From positions 1 through 58,897 of the forward strand of contig CAJMRL010000016.1 of assembly GCA_905215805.1 (NCBI GenBank): a DNA stretch of 58,897 nucleotides, written 5' to 3'. Made by a program: the position numbers and the translations under genes. The notes beneath the pieces were generated by a model. The model searched no databases and was not told the DNA's origin. It saw only the letters and a list, made by a program, of their open reading frames with translations. Below are positions 43,615-52,255 of the stretch, one piece after another (within the stretch, counting starts at the first letter, position 1; each line of letters opens with the position of its first letter). This stretch comes from an uncultured bacterium (GTDB lineage: Bacteria > Bacillota > Clostridia > UBA1381).

Positions 43615-46600
43615 TCAAGACTTATCGTCCCCATTTTTATAATTATATATAAAAGTTAACAATTCCGACACAATTTTTATAACATTTTTATCCTCTTCTG
43701 TAAGCTTAAAGCTTATTGAAGGCTCGCTGCCGGAAAGTACTTTTATCCGCTTCGGATATTTTTCGTCAATAGCAAAAATCAATGACGCATTCAGAGCCTC
43801 CGGTATAAATTTAAGCAAAACGACAGCTCCATTCTGCTTTATTTCAAATATACCGCTCTCCCTTGCAGGATACTTAAGCGCCGCCGCATCTATAATATTC
43901 TGAACCACACCCGGATAATCTCCGTAACGGTCTATAAGCTCATCTTCAATTTCCATTTTATCATTTTCTGTTTCAATTGCGGCAATCTTTTTATACATAT
44001 CAATTCTCTGATTATGATTTGTTATATAGCTGTCAGGCAAATAAGCGTTTATATTAAGGTCAATAGTCACGTCCATATCACTTGTATCAACAATACCCTT
44101 AGCCTCATTAATACTTTCCTTAAGAATCTTGCAGTACATATCATAACCTACTGTATCCATATGTCCGTGCTGCTGCGCTCCGAGTATATTACCGGCGCCG
44201 CGTATCTCAAGGTCACGCATTGCGATTTTAAATCCAGAACCGAACTCTGTAAACTCCTTTATTGCTTTTAAACGTTTAGTAGCCGTATCATTAAGAACGG
44301 TATCCGGTTTATATGTCAAATATGCGTAAGCCGCACGGTTTGAACGTCCCACACGCCCTCTTAACTGATAAAGCTGCGCCAGTCCCATTCTGTCGGCATC
44401 CTCTATAATTATTGTATTGGCATTAGGAATATCAAGCCCCGTTTCTATTATTGTTGTGCAGACAAGTATATCAGTATCACCGTTTACCATGTCATACATG
44501 ATTTCCTCCATTTGCTCCTCATTCATTTTTCCGTGTCCCACAACAACATTTTTATCAGGGAACTGCTCCTGAAGCCATGCGGCCTTAGCATATATTCCCT
44601 GCACACGGTTAAACAGATAATATACCTGCCCTCCTCGGCTCAATTCATTTCTTATTGCGTCCAAAATTACAGGAACATTAAACTCCAGCACATATGTCTG
44701 CACCGGATAACGGTTAAGCGGAGGCTGCGTAAGCACGCTCATATCCCTCACGCTCGTCATTGCCATATGAAGCGTTCTTGGGATTGGAGTAGCGGTCATT
44801 GTAAGAACGTCTACATTAGTTTTCAATTCCTTCAGCCTTTCCTTATGTGCAACGCCAAAACGCTGCTCCTCATCAACCACCAGCAATCCCAGATCCTTAA
44901 ATTTCAAATCCTTTGACAAAAGCCTGTGCGTACCTATTATTATATCTATTTCTCCTGATTTAAGCTGGCGCAATATTCTGGACTGAGCCTGACGGCTTCT
45001 GAATCTTGAAAGCATCTCAACCTTTATCGGAAAATCCTCCATACGCTTCAAGAAGGTTTCATATTGCTGCATTGCCAGAACAGTGGTAGGACAAAGGTAT
45101 GCCACCTGTTTTGAATCATTTACAGCTTTAAATGCTGCTCTTAATGCTACCTCAGTTTTTCCGAAGCCAACATCTCCGCAAAGAAGTCTGTCCATTGGCT
45201 TTGTCATTTCCATATCAGCCTTCACTTCTTCAATGGAACGAAGCTGATCCTCTGTTTCCTGATACGGAAATCTATCCTCAAAATCTCTCTGCCACGGTGT
45301 ATCAGCAGAAAAAGCAAAGCCTTTTTCCTGAGCTCTCTGAGCATAAAGCTTTATAAGGTCCTTTGCAAGCTCATCCGTAGCCTTCTTTACCCGCGCCTTA
45401 GCCTTGTTCCATTCCTGACCTCCCAAACGGTTAAGCTTCATCTGCTTATCTGAGCTGCCCGCATATTTATAGAGCATATTAAGCTGGTCTATCGGTATAT
45501 AAAGCACATCGGCGCCTCGGTACTGGATCTTAAGATAATCCTTGACTGTATTGTTGACCGTCATCTTTTCAGTACCCATATACTGACCTATTCCATGTGC
45601 CGCATGTACAACATAATCTCCCGGATTTATATCATTATATGATTTTATTCTGTCTGCATTCTCAACCTGTCTTTTTCGTCTGCTCTTCTTGGTTTCAAAT
45701 ATCTCCCTGTCGCTTACAAGCACGAATTTTATTTCCGGATATTCAAAGCCTTTATTAAGATTCCCGCGTATAATCGAAATACTGCCCTTTTCAAAATCTT
45801 GGCCGTCTTTTAAAAATTTTGCACCCAAACCGCGTTCATTTAAAACGCCCTCAAGATTTTCTCCTCTTGCTCTGGTTGACACAAGGATCGCGACAGTATA
45901 TCCATCCTCATGCCATTTGCGCACATCCTCATACATATATTCTATCTTGCCATGAAATGAAACTGTAGTTTTTGTAACGAAGGATTCAAGACGCTTGAAT
46001 TTAAAATCATTTTTTGTATGAGTGAGTACCTCTAAGGCGATAAGTCTCTTTTGGGAAAGCTCTGCTGCCATTTTCTGATAATCTCGATAAAATTCATCCT
46101 TAGCCCCGCTTATGACTCCCTTAAGCTTAAGCTCGGATACAGCCTCTCCCTTTTCCCATTCAAAAGTTTTTCCCCTTTCGCTTATACGCTTCGGGTCAAC
46201 TATAAACACCATATCCTCATCGGTAAAATAATCTGCAATTGATGGAATATACCCATATAATAAGGAAGCATACTTATCCACGGACGGAAAATATCCGCGC
46301 TCATTTATCCTCTCTATATCCCCTTCTAAGGTTTCTATAGCATATTCATCCGGATTTTTTTTTCGCTTTTGGGCCTGCAGCCTGCGTTTTAGTTCTGCCG
46401 CCATTCTTTTACGGTCATCATTTGATACGACAGCCTCATATACCGGAATCACCTCTGCCGTATCAAGCCTGTCAAGGGAACGCTGAGAATATGAATCAAA
46501 ATCCCTTACCGAATCAACTTCGTTGTCAAAAAACTCAATTCTCAGCGGATTTTCATAATTAGGAGAAAATATATCCAATATTCCTCCTCTTATTGCAAAC

Positions 46601-47100
46601 TGTCCCGGACCTTCCGCTATATCCTCTCTGCTGTATCCCATCTCGACAAAACGCTTTGAAAGCTCCTCAAGCTCATATACATCTCCGACCTTAAAGCTTA
46701 TAATATGTTTTTCAAAAATATTTTTGGGAATAGTATACTCCAGCAAAGCGTCAAGGCTTGCCACGACTATCATTTTTCTGTTCATGAGTGAGCTTATGAC
46801 ACTTAGCCGCTCATTTTCATTCTGACGCGCCGATGTATCTATATTATAGAATATATACTCCTTTGATGGAAATACAACTGCATTATCACAGTAAAAAGAA
46901 AGCTCCGCACACATAGTACGCGCTTCCGCATCCGTGTATGTTATAACAAGAGCTGCACTGTCATTTTCTTTAGTCAACGAATATATAAGATGAGGCTGCG
47001 CCGATTCCGTAACTCCGGATACAGAAACGGGCGTCCGATCTAAATTTTCCGATATGCTTTTGTACGGAGCATAGCCGTTTAAAATATCGCTTAAATTCAT
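43615..47100 (-). CDS. mfd: Transcription-repair coupling factor
   Basis: Removes RNA polymerase stalled at DNA lesions and recruits UvrA. The 1161 residues are the usual size: UvrB-like N-terminal module (FPSKEYIFYNIDTS, GQFAIRGGILDIFSP), polymerase-interacting domain (NPGDYVVHAAHGIGQY), the translocase with Walker A GDVGFGKTEVALRA, DEEQ box VVDEEQRFG, TATPIPRTLHM and motif VI QLRGRVGRSNR, and the C-terminal regulatory domain. It lies between pth and prsA, as in many Bacillota. Confidence 0.97.
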   Translation of the reverse strand: MNLSDILNGYAPYKSISENLDRTPVSVSGVTESAQPHLIYSLTKENDSAALVITYTDAEARTMCAELSFYCDNAVVFPSKEYIFYNIDTSARQNENERLSVISSLMNRKMIVVASLDALLEYTIPKNIFEKHIISFKVGDVYELEELSKRFVEMGYSREDIAEGPGQFAIRGGILDIFSPNYENPLRIEFFDNEVDSVRDFDSYSQRSLDRLDTAEVIPVYEAVVSNDDRKRMAAELKRRLQAQKRKKNPDEYAIETLEGDIERINERGYFPSVDKYASLLYGYIPSIADYFTDEDMVFIVDPKRISERGKTFEWEKGEAVSELKLKGVISGAKDEFYRDYQKMAAELSQKRLIALEVLTHTKNDFKFKRLESFVTKTTVSFHGKIEYMYEDVRKWHEDGYTVAILVSTRARGENLEGVLNERGLGAKFLKDGQDFEKGSISIIRGNLNKGFEYPEIKFVLVSDREIFETKKSRRKRQVENADRIKSYNDINPGDYVVHAAHGIGQYMGTEKMTVNNTVKDYLKIQYRGADVLYIPIDQLNMLYKYAGSSDKQMKLNRLGGQEWNKAKARVKKATDELAKDLIKLYAQRAQEKGFAFSADTPWQRDFEDRFPYQETEDQLRSIEEVKADMEMTKPMDRLLCGDVGFGKTEVALRAAFKAVNDSKQVAYLCPTTVLAMQQYETFLKRMEDFPIKVEMLSRFRSRQAQSRILRQLKSGEIDIIIGTHRLLSKDLKFKDLGLLVVDEEQRFGVAHKERLKELKTNVDVLTMTATPIPRTLHMAMTSVRDMSVLTQPPLNRYPVQTYVLEFNVPVILDAIRNELSRGGQVYYLFNRVQGIYAKAAWLQEQFPDKNVVVGHGKMNEEQMEEIMYDMVNGDTDILVCTTIIETGLDIPNANTIIIEDADRMGLAQLYQLRGRVGRSNRAAYAYLTYKPDTVLNDTATKRLKAIKEFTEFGSGFKIAMRDLEIRGAGNILGAQQHGHMDTVGYDMYCKILKESINEAKGIVDTSDMDVTIDLNINAYLPDSYITNHNQRIDMYKKIAAIETENDKMEIEDELIDRYGDYPGVVQNIIDAAALKYPARESGIFEIKQNGAVVLLKFIPEALNASLIFAIDEKYPKRIKVLSGSEPSISFKLTEEDKNVIKIVSELLTFIYNYKNGDDKS

Positions 47101-47120
47101 TCTGCCTCCTCCTTATGGTC

Positions 47121-47678
47121 CTACCTTCCGTTATAAAGATTCATCGCGGACGGAACGCCGTTTTTTATGATCTCCTCAATTGCTTTTGAAGCTCTTATTA
47201 TAGCATCCTCCATAACAGGTATCTGTTCTTTGCTAAATCTCCCCAAAACATGGTTTACCATATCATGCTCCGGTGCTCCAACTCCGATCTTCACTCTCGG
47301 GAACTCATCGCTCTGCAGCATATATATTATAGATTTCAATCCGTTATGACCTCCGGCGCTGCCCTTTCCTCTTACGCGTATGCGTCCGTAATCCAAAGAC
47401 ACATCATCGCTTATTATTATCATATTGCTTACAGGAACCTTATAAAAATTCACAAAGTCAAACAAGCTTTCTCCGCTGTTATTCATATAGGTCTGGGGTT
47501 TTATTAAAAAAACCTTTTCTCCGCCTATATTTGTTTCTCCATACAGCGCCTTATACTTATATTTGCTTACCTTTACGCCTAAGGTATCCGCAATATAATC
47601 TATTGTATGAAAACCTATATTATGACGTGTCATTTCATATTCTTTTCCCGGATTTCCCAATCCCGCGACCAAATACAT
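47121..47678 (-). CDS. pth: Peptidyl-tRNA hydrolase
   Basis: Frees tRNA from dropped-off peptidyl-tRNA. The 185-residue protein starts MYLVAGLGNPGKEYE with catalytic His19 (TRHNIGFH), and has the PQTYMNNSGES and GKGSAGGHNGLKSI segments. The start is ATG 47678, a few bases after GGAGGGAG; longer in-frame starts lack a site. It precedes mfd by 20 bp and follows the intergenic terminator behind glmU, so its own expression may depend on readthrough. Confidence 0.96.
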   Translation of the reverse strand: MYLVAGLGNPGKEYEMTRHNIGFHTIDYIADTLGVKVSKYKYKALYGETNIGGEKVFLIKPQTYMNNSGESLFDFVNFYKVPVSNMIIISDDVSLDYGRIRVRGKGSAGGHNGLKSIIYMLQSDEFPRVKIGVGAPEHDMVNHVLGRFSKEQIPVMEDAIIRASKAIEEIIKNGVPSAMNLYNGR

Positions 47679-47712
47679 TTTTCTCCCTCCTCCAAAACAA
47701 TCAATAACGCCC

Positions 47713-47735
47713 AAAAAGGGCAGATTTCTCTGCCC
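47713..47735 (-). terminator. Terminator or attenuator between glmU and pth
   Basis: On the minus strand GGGCAGA and TCTGCCC (47718-47735) pair over 7 bp with a four-base loop, followed by TTTTTGGGCG. It is short but GC-rich and would split the long gene train into two expression blocks, or trim the amount of pth-mfd-prsA mRNA. Confidence 0.7.
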
Positions 47736-47754
47736 CGGATATTGATATTTTCAA

Positions 47755-49119
47755 TTAATATTTTTGATTTTTATCTGCCCATCCAAGCTTATTTACTTGT
47801 CTGTTTCTTGCTATTGAAAGGCTTCCTTCCGGAATATCATCTGTAATTGTAGAGCCTGCAGCAATATACGCCCTGTCTCCAATATTGACCGGCGAAACAA
47901 TATTTGTATTACAGCCTATAAAAGAATGATCTCCTATTGTAGAACGGAATTTATTCTTTCCGTCATAATTACAGGTAACCGTTCCGCAGCCAAAGTTTAC
48001 ATTTTTACCGATATCACTGTCGCCAAGATATGTAAGATGTGAAATCTTTGTACCGTCATCAATATTTGAATTTTTGATTTCCACAAAATCTCCTACCTTA
48101 ACATTCTTTCCTACCTTACAATTCGGTCTTACATAAGCGAACGGTCCCACCTTTGTTCCATCGCCTATCTCGCTGTCAAGTATAACAGAGCTTAAAACCT
48201 CTGCTCCGTCATGGATAATACTGTTTTCTATACGGCTTCCCATGGATATTTCACAATCAGAGCCTATCTTTGTTCCACTTTTTATCGAAACATTAGGACC
48301 GATAACTGTGTCCTGACCTATTTCCACATCAGCCTCTATATATACTGTTTCGGGATGTATAAGCGTTACTCCCTCGGTCATGTGGTATCTGTTTATCCTA
48401 TCCTGCATTATAGCCTCTGCTTCACTGAGCTGTATACGGTTATTTATTCCGCGTATCTCATCATTATCTTCAATCGCATAAGCGCCGATCTTCTTTCCGT
48501 TGTTCAAAAGGATTTCAAGTGTATCTGTAAGATAATACTCACCCTGTGCATTATTCGGACGTATCTCTCCAAGCGCATATACTAAATCTGCACTGTCAAA
48601 TACGTACATACCGGAATTTACCTCGTTGATTTTCTTCTCTTCCTCGCTTGCATCCTTTTGCTCTACGATCTTTACCACATTTCCATCGGCATTTCTCACA
48701 ATTCTTCCGTATCCGGTCGCATCATCCAATATCGCCGTTATAACTGTAGCCTGATTGCCGCTGTTCTTATGATATGCTATAGCCTTTTCTATAGTTTCGG
48801 GACGTATAAGCGGAGTATCGCCATTGAGAATAACTACACAGCCCTCAGTGCCGCGTATAAAGTCAACTGCCTGCATTACAGCATGCCCTGTTCCCTTTTG
48901 CTCTGCCTGAATGGCAATCTCCGATTCCTGTTCTATAACAGGTCTTACCATCTCAGCCTTGTGTCCTATAATCGTTACGATTTTATCCGCGCCTGCCTTT
49001 TTGGAAGCATCTATCACCCATTTGCAAAGTGGTTTTCCGCATACTTTATGCAGAACCTTAGGCATTTTAGATTTCATTCTTGTTCCCATACCCGCCGCTA
49101 AAATAATACTTGTAAACAT
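47755..49119 (-). CDS. glmU: Bifunctional GlcNAc-1-P uridyltransferase / GlcN-1-P acetyltransferase
   Basis: Makes UDP-GlcNAc for peptidoglycan and wall polymers. The 454 residues show the uridyltransferase half (SIILAAGMGTRMKSKMPKVLHKV, NGDTPLIRPET) and the left-handed beta-helix acetyltransferase half with hexapeptide repeats (NCKVGKNVKVGDFVEIKNS, HLTYLGDSDIG, NFGCGTVTCNYDG). The start is ATG 49119 with GAGG about nine bases upstream; the longer in-frame starts overlap ribF. It lies 16 bp after ribF. Confidence 0.96.
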   Translation of the reverse strand: MFTSIILAAGMGTRMKSKMPKVLHKVCGKPLCKWVIDASKKAGADKIVTIIGHKAEMVRPVIEQESEIAIQAEQKGTGHAVMQAVDFIRGTEGCVVILNGDTPLIRPETIEKAIAYHKNSGNQATVITAILDDATGYGRIVRNADGNVVKIVEQKDASEEEKKINEVNSGMYVFDSADLVYALGEIRPNNAQGEYYLTDTLEILLNNGKKIGAYAIEDNDEIRGINNRIQLSEAEAIMQDRINRYHMTEGVTLIHPETVYIEADVEIGQDTVIGPNVSIKSGTKIGSDCEISMGSRIENSIIHDGAEVLSSVILDSEIGDGTKVGPFAYVRPNCKVGKNVKVGDFVEIKNSNIDDGTKISHLTYLGDSDIGKNVNFGCGTVTCNYDGKNKFRSTIGDHSFIGCNTNIVSPVNIGDRAYIAAGSTITDDIPEGSLSIARNRQVNKLGWADKNQKY

Positions 49120-49135
49120 TTTCAACATCCTCTCT

Positions 49136-50047
49136 CTACAAATCCATTTCGCGAACCCGCATTGTATCTTTGCTGATTTGCTCCTTAAGCATATCCATAT
49201 TTTCAAATTTTATCTCTCCGCGCAGCCTCTTTGCAAAGGAAACGCGTATAAATTCTCCATAAAGATTCTCATTAAAATCCAGTATATGACTCTCTATCGT
49301 CAAAGCCTCGCCGTTAAACGTAGGATTATCCCCCACGTTTATCACCGACTTAAGCCTTCTGCCTCCAACATATGTAATTCCGGCATATACTCCCTTTTTA
49401 GGTATTGCCATCTGCGGATCATAATTCACATTCGCAGTGGGAAAATTCATCTTTCTTCCATTCTGTTTTCCTTTTACGACATATCCCTCAACACAATACC
49501 TTCTGCCGAGCATCTTTTCCGTAAACTCCATATCTCCGCTCATAATGAGCTCTCTTATGCAGGTGCTTGAAACAACAGTTCCGTCAACCGTTACCATATC
49601 GGTAACCAATACGTCCACTCCATATTTTTTTCCAAGCTGCTTAAGCGTATGCACTCTCCCCTGAGCCATATAGCCAAAGCTGTAATCATAGCCGCAGCAA
49701 ACTGCTTTTACATGAAGATTATCAATCAAAAGCCTGAAAAATTCCTCAGGTGATTTTGACATATATTCTCTCGTAAAATACCTCATAAATACAAAGTCTA
49801 AATTTTCCCGTTCCAGCAGCTCCAGCTTTATTGTATTAGGAGTTATAAGCTCTATCCTCCTGCTGCCGGTAACACTTTTTGTATTTTGCTCAAAAAGCAG
49901 CACTCCGCTTTTAAGACTATGTTCCTTCGCATAAGCTATACAATTCCTGATAATCTGCATATGAGCCACATGCAAGCCATCAAAATTTCCGAGCGCAACA
50001 ACTGTTCCCTCATAAGGAACAGCTTCTTCTTCACGGAAAACCCTCAT
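49136..50047 (-). CDS. ribF: Bifunctional riboflavin kinase / FAD synthetase
   Basis: Converts riboflavin to FMN and then FAD. The 303 residues have the nucleotidyltransferase N-terminal domain (VVALGNFDGLHVAHMQII, SSTCIRELI) and the flavokinase C-terminal domain (GKQNGRKMNFPTANVNYD, HILDFNENLYGEFIRVSF). The start is ATG 50047, six bases after AGAGGG; the TTG further up overlaps that site. It lies between truB and glmU. Confidence 0.95.
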   Translation of the reverse strand: MRVFREEEAVPYEGTVVALGNFDGLHVAHMQIIRNCIAYAKEHSLKSGVLLFEQNTKSVTGSRRIELITPNTIKLELLERENLDFVFMRYFTREYMSKSPEEFFRLLIDNLHVKAVCCGYDYSFGYMAQGRVHTLKQLGKKYGVDVLVTDMVTVDGTVVSSTCIRELIMSGDMEFTEKMLGRRYCVEGYVVKGKQNGRKMNFPTANVNYDPQMAIPKKGVYAGITYVGGRRLKSVINVGDNPTFNGEALTIESHILDFNENLYGEFIRVSFAKRLRGEIKFENMDMLKEQISKDTMRVREMDL

Positions 50048-50072
50048 ATATATCCCTCTCAAACTCTAAATT

Positions 50073-50954
50073 TCAGTTCCAAAATGTTTTGACAATATGC
50101 AGTCTGCCGTCAATAAGCTCAGACACGCACAGAAATTCCCCGTCATTGCCGTATAACCTGTAACGGCGTCCATCCTGCGCTCCCCGCCATGTCATGCGCA
50201 CTCCGTTTTTTATGCTCTTTGTCTGCTTTTCGTTCAGATAAAGAGCTTCATATTCCTTAAACATATTATCGGGACTCATAAGCTTACTTTCAAGCGTCCC
50301 CTCGTCCCGCATTTTTTCTATTTCATCTAACGTATAAGCATCTTCAATCGTAAAACATCCGGTTTTTGTACGTCTCAGCATATTCATATACGCACCTACA
50401 CCAAGACTTTGACCTATATCATGACACAGTGTTCTTATATAAGTGCCCTTTGAACATACAACCTCTATTGTAACTTTAAAGCTGTTCATATCAACATTTA
50501 AAATGTCTATGCTATATATATTAACTCTGCGCTTTTTTCTTTCTATTTCTATACCCTGCCTGGCCAATTCATAAAGCTTTTTGCCATTGTGCTTTATCGC
50601 ACTGTACATCGGCGGTATCTGCTCAATTTCTCCGATAAAGCCGTTTACCGCATTGCGTATGTCATCTTCGCTTATTCCTTCAACTCTGCATTCGGTAAGA
50701 ACCCTGCCCTCTGCATCTTGTGTATCGGTGGTCTTTCCCAATATAAGCTCCGCCCTGTATCCCTTATCCGACATAGTCAGCATATCTGAAATTTTTGTCG
50801 CGCTCCCTATACATATGGGAAGAACTCCGGTAGCCATGGGATCAAGCGTACCGGTATGTCCTATCCTCCTGATGCCCGTCATGCGCCGCATGAAACTTAC
50901 CATATCATGTGAAGTTCTGCCCTTCGGCTTGTCTATGATAATTATACCGTTCAT
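50073..50954 (-). CDS. truB: tRNA pseudouridine-55 synthase
   Basis: Makes pseudouridine 55 in the T-loop of tRNAs. The 293 residues begin MNGIIIIDKPKGRTSHD, with catalytic Asp38 in GHTGTLDPMATGVLP and the PPMYSAIKHNGKKLYELARQG segment. The ATG overlaps the nrnA stop (ATGA) and has AGAGAGG at a normal distance. A short C-terminal PUA-like segment is present. Confidence 0.96.
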   Translation of the reverse strand: MNGIIIIDKPKGRTSHDMVSFMRRMTGIRRIGHTGTLDPMATGVLPICIGSATKISDMLTMSDKGYRAELILGKTTDTQDAEGRVLTECRVEGISEDDIRNAVNGFIGEIEQIPPMYSAIKHNGKKLYELARQGIEIERKKRRVNIYSIDILNVDMNSFKVTIEVVCSKGTYIRTLCHDIGQSLGVGAYMNMLRRTKTGCFTIEDAYTLDEIEKMRDEGTLESKLMSPDNMFKEYEALYLNEKQTKSIKNGVRMTWRGAQDGRRYRLYGNDGEFLCVSELIDGRLHIVKTFWN

Positions 50955-51904
50955 GCAAGCACCTCTCTGCAAGCTTCCAAAACTATCTTTTCAGCTTCTT
51001 CAAGACTTACTCCCTTGATCCCGGCTCCGGCGGCTTTCATATGTCCTCCTCCGCCAAATTTAAGTGCTGCCTTGGAAACATCCGCATCACTGTTTGAGCG
51101 TAGATTTATCCTGACTTCTCCGTTTTTGAGCTTTAATGCAACAGCAATTTCCGTTCCTTCCACACATCGCGGTATATCAACCACATTCGGTATATCGTTT
51201 TCGTCAAGTCCCGTTTTTTCACACAGCTCCGGCGATATACTCACTATTCTGATTTTACCGCCGTCATAGCTGCGTATATTTCTCATTACTTCTGCTCTGA
51301 AACGTGTTTCTTCCATGCTGTGAGTATCAAAAAGCAGTCTTGCAATCTCGGCATGATCAAAATCATATTCCAAAAGCTTAGCAGCGCACCTCATAGTATA
51401 CGGACTTACCGAACTGTATTTAAAGCATCCTGTATCGGAGGAAATTGCAATATAAAGATACCTTGCAATTTCCTTATCGATTTCATATCCAAATTCCTCA
51501 AACAGACCGCATAAGATCTCTCCGGTTGCCGATGCGTCCCCGTCTACCATATTTGCCTGAGCAAATTCTGTATTTGTACGGTGATGATCTATATTGATTG
51601 TCTGAGCAGCATTATCAAAGAATATCCTTCTCTTCCCAAGACGATCTATATCTCCGCAATCTAAGCATATACATAAATCATACTGCTCCGCCGGCTCATC
51701 CGGATCATATACAATATAATCTGCATTGATAAATCTAAGATATCTTTCTATCGGTTCTTCTGTATATACATCAGCCTTTTTTCCCATCATACGCATCATT
51801 CTCGCAAATGCAAAGCATGAGCCAAGCGAATCCGCATCCGCATTTATATGACCCAGAATCGCCGCCGATTTTGCTGATTTGATTTTTTCTATAATTTCAT
51901 TCAT
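50951..51904 (-). CDS. nrnA: DHH-family oligoribonuclease / pAp phosphatase
   Basis: Degrades very short RNAs and removes the 3' phosphate of pAp. The 317 residues carry the DHH-domain metal motifs (HINADADSLGS, CLDCGD, IDHHRTNT) and the C-terminal DHHA1 substrate domain (NLRSNSDADVSKAALKFGGGGHMKAAGAG). The start is ATG 51904, 12 bases after the rbfA stop; the binding site is weak, so coupling to rbfA is likely. A TTG directly after the rbfA stop (51916) is an alternative start. Position between rbfA and truB is standard in Bacillota. Confidence 0.93.
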   Translation of the reverse strand: MNEIIEKIKSAKSAAILGHINADADSLGSCFAFARMMRMMGKKADVYTEEPIERYLRFINADYIVYDPDEPAEQYDLCICLDCGDIDRLGKRRIFFDNAAQTINIDHHRTNTEFAQANMVDGDASATGEILCGLFEEFGYEIDKEIARYLYIAISSDTGCFKYSSVSPYTMRCAAKLLEYDFDHAEIARLLFDTHSMEETRFRAEVMRNIRSYDGGKIRIVSISPELCEKTGLDENDIPNVVDIPRCVEGTEIAVALKLKNGEVRINLRSNSDADVSKAALKFGGGGHMKAAGAGIKGVSLEEAEKIVLEACREVLA

Positions 51905-51916
51905 AGTTATTACCAA

Positions 51917-52252
51917 TTACTTATTATATTTTTTAAGCAGCTCTTCGATATGCGCGCCATGCTCTATCGAATGGTCAAGCTCAAATATCAATTCCGGGGT
52001 ATATCTGAGGTCTATGCGTTTTCCTATTTCGCGTCGTACAAACCCCGCCGCGCTTTTAAGCCCTTCCATGGCCTTCTTCTGCGTTTCTTCATCCCCCATT
52101 ACCGATATATATGCCTTTGCATAACGCAAATCATTTGTAACATTTACCGCAACAACACTTGTCATCATCGGTATGCGTGTGTCCTTGAGCTCGCGTATAA
52201 TATTTGCAAGCTCACGGCGCACTTCTTCATTAATTTTATCTATTCTTGCCAT
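51917..52252 (-). CDS. rbfA: 30S ribosome-binding factor A
   Basis: A KH-fold maturation factor for the 30S subunit and 16S 5' end. The 111 residues begin MARIDKINEEVRRELANIIREL and contain the typical VAVNVTNDLRYAKAYISVMG and LRYTPELIFELDHSIEHGAHI segments. It starts three bases after infB and has no separate promoter that I can see. Confidence 0.95.
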   Translation of the reverse strand: MARIDKINEEVRRELANIIRELKDTRIPMMTSVVAVNVTNDLRYAKAYISVMGDEETQKKAMEGLKSAAGFVRREIGKRIDLRYTPELIFELDHSIEHGAHIEELLKKYNK

Positions 52253-52255
52253 AAA